Below, piece after piece: positions 42,101-45,700 of a stretch of DNA of 45,700 nt (positions are counted from its first letter, which is position 1; every line of letters starts with the position of its first letter). A model generated the notes under the pieces. The model made no database searches. It had not been told where the DNA came from and worked only from the letters and a program-made list of their open reading frames with translations. The position numbers and the translations under genes are program-made. This DNA is from Prosthecodimorpha staleyi. GTDB taxonomy: Bacteria; Pseudomonadota; Alphaproteobacteria; Rhizobiales; Ancalomicrobiaceae. The stretch covers positions 1-45,700 of the forward strand of contig NZ_JAHHZF010000018.1 of assembly GCF_018729455.1 (NCBI RefSeq), read 5' to 3'.

Positions 42101-43198
42101 CAGATGCTCGATATAGGAGCCGAGCGTGAAGGACGCGGAGGCTTCGACCGTGTCGACGCCGCCCGTGGTCGTGCCGTCGGTCTCGACCGCCAGGTCGTTG
42201 GTGTCGTCGACGATGTAGAGGTCGTCGCCGGTGCCGCCCTCCATACTGTCGACGCCGGCACCGCCGTCGAGCGTGTCGATGCCGCCGTCGCCGATCAGGG
42301 TGTCGTTGCCGCCGGCGCCCGCCAGGCTGTTGGCGCCGGAATTGCCGGTGATGGTGTTGGCGAGACCGTTGCCGGTACCGTCCAGGTCGGCGTTGCCGGT
42401 CAGGACGAGGTTCTCGACATTGGCGGTCAGCGTGTAGTCGATCGAGCTCTGCACCGTGTCGGTGCCCTCGTTCGCATTCTCGCTGACCACGTCGCCGACA
42501 TCGTCGACCACGAAGGTGTCGTCGCCGTCGCCGCCCGACATGGTGTCGGCGCCGGTACCGCCGTCGATGCTGTTGTTGCCGCTGTTGCCGGCGATGACGT
42601 TGCCGACCGAATTGCCGAAGCCGTTGATGTCGCCCGAGCCGGTGAGCGTCAGGTTTTCGAAATTCGCAGCGAGCGTCCAGGTGACCGAACTCTGCACCGT
42701 GTCGGTGCCCTGGCCGGAGGATTCGACCACCGAATCGCTGGCATCGTCGACCACGAAGGTGTCGTCGCCGAGACCGCCGACCAGCGTGTCGATGCCGGAG
42801 CCGCCGTCGAGCGTGTCGTTGCCGTCGCCGCCGGAGAGGCTGTTGCCGCCGCTGTTGCCGGTGATCGCGTTGTCGAGCGTGTTGCCGGTGCCGTCGATGC
42901 CGTTGAAACCGGTCAGGACCAGATTCTCGACGAAGTTGCCGAGCGTGTAGTCGATCGAACTCTGGACGGTATCGGTGCCCTCGCCGGTCAGTTCCTTGAC
43001 GATATCGCCGACATCGTCGACCACATAGGTGTCGTCGCCGGTGCTGCCGACCATGGAATCGGAGCCGGTGCCGCCGTCGAGCGTGTCGTTGCCGCCGAGG
43101 CCGTTCAGGGTGTCGTTGCCGCCGAGGCCTTCGATCAGGTCGTCAGACGTCGTGCCGTTGAGGGTCTGCGACGTGAAGTCACCCGTGATCGTAGCCAT
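36113..43198 (-). CDS. Giant RTX-type calcium-binding repeat protein (2361 residues)
   Basis: One uninterrupted frame encodes an acidic Gly/Asp/Asn-rich protein. I count 23 tandem units of about 95-110 residues. Each has an RTX nonapeptide block (GGxGxDxLxGG, ending G-D-D-T-Y-V-V-D) and then a beta-solenoid segment ([42 protein letters not shown]). The C-terminus after the last nonapeptides reads [16 protein letters not shown] and ends in SFLF, as in type I secretion substrates; there is no N-terminal signal peptide. There is no enzymatic, adhesin or peptidase domain. It is likely exported by a type I system and folded by calcium outside the cell as a surface or matrix protein. No ABC/MFP secretion genes lie in the window. 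The ATG at 43198 follows AGGGAT. Confidence 0.9.
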   Translation of the reverse strand: MATITGDFTSQTLNGTTSDDLIEGLGGNDTLNGLGGNDTLDGGTGSDSMVGSTGDDTYVVDDVGDIVKELTGEGTDTVQSSIDYTLGNFVENLVLTGFNGIDGTGNTLDNAITGNSGGNSLSGGDGNDTLDGGSGIDTLVGGLGDDTFVVDDASDSVVESSGQGTDTVQSSVTWTLAANFENLTLTGSGDINGFGNSVGNVIAGNSGNNSIDGGTGADTMSGGDGDDTFVVDDVGDVVSENANEGTDTVQSSIDYTLTANVENLVLTGNADLDGTGNGLANTITGNSGANSLAGAGGNDTLIGDGGIDTLDGGAGVDSMEGGTGDDLYIVDDTNDLAVETDGTTTGGVDTVEASASFTLGSYIEHLVLTGTGNISGTGNDLDNTITGNSGNNTIDGGTGADTMSGGTGDDTYYVDTNIDVIIEDSTANGGTDTVYSGDSYTLGDYLEDLVLTGTLASTGTGNALDNEITGNDSANTLIGAAGDDTLDGGAGIDRLDGGDGNDTYYVDSASDVIIEGSGTESGTDTVYAAVSYTLASNLENLTLTGTATNGTGNGSDNIITGNGLANSLSGADGDDTLLGGDGNDTLDGGYGGDSMDGGAGDDFYYVSSSGDVVVDSSGTDTVSSVVSFQLGSGIENLILTGSSSLTGLGNDLANTITGNSGANSLSGAGGNDTLLGGDGSDILDGGTGDDSLVGGIGDDIFYVDSASDTVVENASEGTDTVNASFSYTLSANLENLTLTGTGDINGTGNGSKNVITGNDGANSLSGADGNDTLDGGAGNDTLDGGTGNDSMSGGLGNDIYIVDSTSDTVTEDSNQGGTDTVFSTVTFETGTNVENLTLLGAAAIDGFGNSLANTIMGNSAANSIEGGGGNDTIDGGNGNNTIDGGTGADQMSGGTGDDLYYVDNVGDTVTDSGGTDTVISSVSFSAGIGVEIITLTGSSQINATGNVLANTITGNTGANSLSGGDGNDTLDGGNGNDTLDGGTGDDSLVGGLGNDTYFVDSLTDIVVEAAGGGTDTVYTTVDIGSIANVENIVLIGTGNFNLTGDELANRLTGNDGNNSLAGAGGNDTLLGGGGNDTLDGGTGNDSMSGGIGDDVYVVDSAQDLVVEDTTVQGGTDRVEASIDYVLGSYVENLTLTGTGDLKGAGNALANVITGNGGNNSLTGADGNDTLNGNGGNDTLDGGTGVDSMTGGIGDDTYVVDNAGDVVVEAAGGGTDTVKSSVAYTLGAQIENLVLTGGSNVNGTGNALANTITGNSGNNSLAGGDGSDTLDGGGGNDTLDGGVGADSMAGGNGNDTYIVDDFADQIVENASEGTDTVQAGLSYTLAANLENLVLTGTGNFTGTGNDAGNVMTGNTGNNALDGGLGNDTLSGGAGNDTLTGGTGNDLMSGGTGNDTYFVDSLSDVVTEDSTGQGGTDTVNSSVSWTLGSYVENLVLTGAGAINGIGNDLANAITGNDADNSLNGGAGNDTITANGGNDTIDGGTGADSMAGGAGDDRYVVDNVGDTVTEAAGGGTDTVTSSVTFTLGANVENLTLSGSAAINGTGNTLANLLTGNSGANSLSGGDGNDTIVGGTGNDTMVGGTGNDTYYVDATGDVVTEASNAGTDIIYASVAYTLAANVETLILTGSGAVSATGNASNNALTGNDSANKLSGLAGNDTLTGNGGNDTLDGGTGNDSMVGGIGDDTYVVDASGDVVQEGADAGTDTVQSSVAFTLAANVENLVLTGSSSISGTGNDSDNKLTGNSGKNTLTGGAGNDTLDGGAGNDSMVGGTGNDTYYVDNKKDKLTEDSTQAGGIDTVISTISWTLGSLFENLTLTGSSNLTGTGNNLDNVITGNTGANTLTGADGNDTLLGNGGNDSLAGGNGNDSLDGGAGKDTMVGGAGDDIYVVDSTTDVVTEAAGQGTDTIQASVTFTLGTNVENLILTGTGAINGFGNTVANVITGNGGNNSLSGGAGDDTLSGGGGADTLDGGTGNDSMTGGLGNDVYVVDAAGDVVVEDAGTGTGIDTVNASVTYTLGDNVENLVLTGTAAINGTGNELDNTITGNSGANQLDGQDGDDVLSGGAGNDTLTGGFGNDELDGGTGTDSMAGGDGDDHYVVDATGDVVTELAGEGIDSVEATVSYTLSAHVENLSLEGTAAINGTGNDLDNTLTGNSGANVLTGLDGHDQLYGEDGNDTLDGGAGNDTLEGGLGVDSLSGGDGDDVYVIDNVGDVVSETGTGTDEVRSSVTFTLGANIENLTLIGVQAIDGTGNGLDNIILGNTASNSLVGGDGNDTLSGGLGDDSLTGGTGDDTFVFVEGGGADQVSDFTVGEDMIDLSAYATDYASLTFVDQGSDTLVQMPNGDTVLLVGVADPNDLQAGSFLF

Positions 43199-43320
43199 CG
43201 GCGATCCCTACTCAGTCCCTTGCGGCCTCCGGCTTGCGCCGGCACCTCATCGCGCTCTCGGCCGCCGGCCCCGGACCGATCCGCGGTCCCGGCGCCGTCC
43301 GCCTCCCGTGCCTTGCCTCC

Positions 43321-43362
43321 CGCTCAGCCGGTCGGCACGCCTTCGTGCCGACCGGCTGAGCG
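43321..43362. promoter_or_regulatory. Perfect 19-bp inverted repeat upstream of the RTX gene
   Basis: The arm at 43321-43339 is exactly complementary to 43344-43362, with a 4-nt loop (CCTT). It lies 123 bp before the RTX start and 261 bp before the VOC gene, in an otherwise gene-free 424-bp divergent region. No U tract follows on either strand, which argues against a simple terminator. It could be an operator, a 5' UTR stabiliser, or a dispersed palindrome. Elsewhere in 43199-43622 I see only the GGAGG ribosome site of the plus-strand gene. Confidence 0.6.
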
Positions 43363-43622
43363 GGCGACCAAGGCCCCGCCCGGGCGCAACCCGCAGACGG
43401 GCCGAACCTTAACAGAACGTCACCCTAGAATGTGTACAGCGCCGGCGGTGTGACGAAAGGCACAGCATCGGCATGGCCGCCGAAGGCGACGCCGGCCGCG
43501 GATCTTCGCGAAAGGCGCCGTCCTTGAGGCCGACCGCTCGAGAATTCGACCGGGATCTGTCGGATGTCCGGGATGCGCAGCGTCCTTGTCCCCGGATACC
43601 CTGTCATCCCGGGAGGACCCTC

Positions 43623-44099
43623 ATGAGCAAGATCGCCACCTGCCTCTGGTACGAGCGCGACGCCGAGACGGCGGCCCGCCTCTACGTCTCGCTGTTCGCC
43701 GATTCGCAGATCGACGCGATCCACCGCAATCCGATCGACGGTCCGTCGGGGCCGGCCGGTTCGGTCCTGCTGGTCGAATTCACCCTGGCCGGACGGCGCC
43801 ATCTGGCGCTCAACGGCGGCACGGCCATGCCCTACAGCTACGCCGCCTCGATCTATGTCGACTGCGCCGACCAGGCCGAGGTCGACCGTCTGTGGGACGC
43901 GCTCCTGGCCGACGGCGGCCGCGAGGAGCAGTGCGGCTGGCTGCGCGACCGCTGGGGCGTGCCCTGGCAGATCATCCCGGCCGCGCTGCCGCGCCTGATC
44001 GCCGATCCCGATCCGGCCCGCGCCGGCCGCGCGATGGCGGCGATGATGGAGATGGTCAAGATCGACATTGCCGCGCTGGAGCGGGCGGCCGACGGCTGA
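43623..44099 (+). CDS. VOC superfamily protein (PhnB / 3-demethylubiquinone methyltransferase-like)
   Basis: This 158-residue protein has the PhnB-type glyoxalase fold: an opening KIATCLWYERDAETAARLYVSLF, then VLLVEFTLAGRRHLALNGG, and the end DRWGVPWQIIPAALPRLI with DPDPARAGRAMAAMMEM. These proteins are often mislabelled as demethylubiquinone methyltransferases but have no SAM motif; their ligand is unknown. The ATG at 43623 has GGGAGGA 7 nt upstream. It is convergent with the Sel1-repeat gene, and the 105-bp gap contains only weak GC-rich stems. Confidence 0.87.
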   Translation: MSKIATCLWYERDAETAARLYVSLFADSQIDAIHRNPIDGPSGPAGSVLLVEFTLAGRRHLALNGGTAMPYSYAASIYVDCADQAEVDRLWDALLADGGREEQCGWLRDRWGVPWQIIPAALPRLIADPDPARAGRAMAAMMEMVKIDIAALERAADG

Positions 44100-44204
44100 C
44101 CGTCGACGGACGCCCGGGCAAGGGCCGTCGGCGGCCGAAGGCAGACCGGCAGGATTCCCACCGCTGCGGCGCGCCGGCGGGCACGATCGGCTTCCCCAAT
44201 CCGC

Positions 44205-45008
44205 CTATTTGCCGGCGTCGAGCTTCGCCAGACGGTCCTTGGCTTCGGCATCGCCGGCGGCCGCCGCCTTCTCGTACCAGGCGCGAGCCGTGGCGAGGTC
44301 GATCGCGAGGCCGCCGGTGCCGGATGTGTAGGCGTCGCCGAGATTGAGCATGGCGACCGGCTCGCCCTGCTCGGCGGCCCGGCGATAGAGGGCGATGGCG
44401 GCGCGCGCGTCGCGACGGACACCCTTGCCGCCCTCTTCGAGCAGCGCGCCGAGGCTGTTCATGGCCTGAGGCGAGCCCAGCGCAGCCCCCTTCCGGAAGA
44501 AGCGGGCCGCCTTGCGGTCGTTGCGCCGGACACCCTCGCCGTCGCGATAGATGACGCCGAGATTGTTCCAGGCGGTCGCGTCGCCGCGCTTGGCGGCCAG
44601 GCGATAGAGCTGGCGCGCCCGCTTCGGGTTCGGGGCGACGCCTTGGCCGTTTTCGACCATGTAGCCGATCGAGGTCAGCGCCGCCGCCGAGCCGAAGGCG
44701 CCGGCCACCCGGAAATGGGCCAGCGCCGGGCCGAACTGGCCGAGCTTGTGGTGAGCGCGGCCGAGCTGGTGGATCAGCCGGCGGTTGCCTGGCGCGGTGC
44801 GGACCGCTTCGGCGCAGGCCTCCAGGGCCGCCGCGCCGTCCATGTCGGCCATCAACAGACCCCGCGTCCCGGCCGGCAGGTCGGGATCGCCCGTGCGCCC
44901 CGCGCGGGCGTCGCAGAGTTGCGCGGCCTCCGATTCGGCGGCCGCAGCGGAAGCGGCGGGGAGGCCGATGGCCAGCAGGACGGCAAGGACGGAGACGGCG
45001 CGGAACAT
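44205..45008 (-). CDS. Exported Sel1-like repeat protein
   Basis: This 267-residue protein has a signal peptide of about residues 1-22 (cleavage in the Ala-rich run before ESEAAQLCDA). A TPR-like helix pair (GNRRLIHQLGRAHHKLGQFGPALAHF) is followed by about five Sel1 repeats (A-x-A-x-x-x-L-G-x-x-Y-x-x-G-x-G-V-x-x-D-x-x-x-A). Sel1 arrays mediate protein-protein contacts; the protein may be a periplasmic scaffold or signalling adaptor. I use ATG 45008, with an overlapping AGGTGGAG; TTG 45020 is unlikely. The upstream neighbour on the same strand encodes a DUF4384 protein; these two families often occur together with caspase-like or peptidoglycan-binding proteins. Confidence 0.87.
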   Translation of the reverse strand: MFRAVSVLAVLLAIGLPAASAAAAESEAAQLCDARAGRTGDPDLPAGTRGLLMADMDGAAALEACAEAVRTAPGNRRLIHQLGRAHHKLGQFGPALAHFRVAGAFGSAAALTSIGYMVENGQGVAPNPKRARQLYRLAAKRGDATAWNNLGVIYRDGEGVRRNDRKAARFFRKGAALGSPQAMNSLGALLEEGGKGVRRDARAAIALYRRAAEQGEPVAMLNLGDAYTSGTGGLAIDLATARAWYEKAAAAGDAEAKDRLAKLDAGK

Positions 45009-45220
45009 ACTCCACCTCAAGGTTCGTGCGATGACGGAAGCGGCGAAGCGAGGCCGGCGACGTGTCCGTCACCGGCCTCGGCGTGGTCTTGGATCCTGCG
45101 GCCCCGCTCCGGACTTTCGGCCGGGGGGCCGGCCCCGCACCCCGGTCAGGGGCGCGAAAGGCCTGCATCGGGTCCCAGGTGCAGGGCGACCGGATGGCCG
45201 GTCACCGCTCCGGCGGTGCG

Positions 45221-45271
45221 TGGGTCACGGGGTGACCTGGATCACCGGGTGACCTTGGTCACGGGGTGACC
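45221..45271. repeat. Three tandem 17-bp repeats at the 3' end of the DUF4384 gene
   Basis: Copies lie at 45221-45237, 45238-45254 and 45255-45271, each of the form TGG-n-TCAC-n-GGGTGACC. The first and third copies hold a perfect GGTCAC-GGG-GTGACC hairpin. The third copy contains the stop codon of the minus-strand gene ending at 45259, so the other two look like downstream slip duplications of its terminal codons. They could serve as serial 3' stem-loops. Confidence 0.7.
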
Positions 45272-45700
45272 TGGACGGTGATGCGGGCGAGGCCGAGCTG
45301 GGGGGCGGGCTTGGTCGGGACGACGGCGAGGTCGCGGTCGAGCGCGGCCTTGTCGGCCTCGGCGAAGGGCTCGCCGGCGGTCTTCACCGGCGTGATCGGA
45401 CGCGGGTCGCTGGTGCACAGCGCCGTCACCGTCTCCAGCGCCGGGCCGGTCGCCACCACCGTCTGCGGCGCCCCGCCGCCCGACACGAACAGCGTCTGGC
45501 CCGGCTGAACCAGCGGGTTCGGCATCAGCGCCGTCGGGAACAGCTGCCGCACCTGACCGTTCGAATTCGCCGACACCACCGTCAGATGGCACGGCGCCAC
45601 CGAGGTCACCGCGATCACCAGCGGCTCGCCGACCCGGTAGCTCGCCTTGTCGGCCGCCAGCATCAGCGGGAAGGTCGGCACCGCCGACGGCGCCACCGCC
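45259..45700 (-). CDS. DUF4384 domain protein, C-terminal part (cut by window edge)
   Basis: The visible 146 codons encode a beta-rich DUF4384 domain. ADKASYRVGEPLVIAVTSVAPCHLTVVSAN is followed by GQVRQLFPTALMPNPLVQPGQTLFV, the conserved core in which the phrase on pouring text and numbers into strings gave the family its usual role in surface-associated enzymes. The end is ARITVQVTP. The frame continues past 45700, so the N-terminus (often a caspase-like or kinase-like domain in such proteins) is outside the window. A GTG at 45696 is internal and should not be taken as the start. Function cannot be assigned from this fragment. Confidence 0.75.
   Translation of the reverse strand, partial: AVAPSAVPTFPLMLAADKASYRVGEPLVIAVTSVAPCHLTVVSANSNGQVRQLFPTALMPNPLVQPGQTLFVSGGGAPQTVVATGPALETVTALCTSDPRPITPVKTAGEPFAEADKAALDRDLAVVPTKPAPQLGLARITVQVTP

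Noticed and set aside
42104-43453. 449-codon open frame on the plus strand over the 5' part of the RTX gene
   Set aside because: It has the same origin as the other antisense frame: open only because of repeat composition and high GC.
1-45700. tRNA, rRNA, prophage or insertion sequence
   Set aside because: No cloverleaf, transposase, integrase, terminal inverted repeat pair or ribosomal RNA stretch was recognised on reading both strands.

Overview
The window is high-GC chromosomal DNA from an alphaproteobacterium, most likely of the Hyphomicrobiales (Rhizobiales). The best pointers are the ornithine decarboxylase / GNAT / homospermidine synthase gene order typical of that group, a DUF1007 + NicO metal transporter pair, ExoD, GC-rich intergenic hairpin repeats and frequent GTG/TTG starts. 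No phage, plasmid, insertion sequence, tRNA, rRNA or CRISPR was found. The order assignment is inference from gene content, not from a marker gene.

Layout. 1-3.9 kb (minus strand): a D-erythronate dehydrogenase-like gene and a 2-keto-3-deoxy-L-fuconate dehydrogenase-like SDR flank a DUF433/DUF5615 toxin-antitoxin pair, followed by two overlapping GNAT acetyltransferases. 3.9-5.6 kb: a transmembrane chemoreceptor. 5.8-10.1 kb: the polyamine block. Ornithine decarboxylase makes putrescine and homospermidine synthase uses it; a GNAT lies between them, and a long hairpin-rich leader precedes the decarboxylase. 10.2-13.6 kb: divergent DoxX/LysR with overlapping promoters, then a periplasmic EF-hand DUF1007 protein and a NicO nickel/cobalt transporter. 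13.8-15.1 kb: a MarR regulator and a flavodoxin-like quinone reductase.

15.4-25.1 kb is the most interesting metabolic region. It is a divergent locus for uptake and breakdown of an N-heterocycle. The minus arm encodes an NMT1/THI5-type ABC importer, a cytosine-deaminase-like amidohydrolase and an FAD-linked oxidase. The plus arm encodes a RidA-family protein that appears to lack the usual catalytic arginine, two tandem Uma2-family proteins, an 8-oxoguanine-deaminase-like amidohydrolase and a creatininase-family hydrolase. The divergent promoter region carries a dyad that could be an operator. The substrate cannot be read from sequence; an oxidised purine or a related ring is my working hypothesis.

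25.2-33.4 kb holds mostly single genes: DUF4259, TerB/DUF533, KDPG aldolase, a sulfotransferase, a DUF2269 membrane protein, ExoD, a TrmH-family RNA methyltransferase, a secreted S10 carboxypeptidase and a luciferase-like flavin oxidoreductase. 33.5-34.5 kb is a non-coding array of five ~200-bp repeats. It is followed by an HNH endonuclease gene and aroQ. 36.1-43.2 kb is one 7.1-kb gene for a 2361-residue RTX protein made almost entirely of 23 solenoid repeats with a type-I-secretion-like C-terminus; its upstream region has a perfect 19-bp inverted repeat. The window ends with a VOC/PhnB-like protein, a secreted Sel1-repeat protein and the C-terminal part of a DUF4384 protein whose stop codon lies in a 17-bp tandem repeat.
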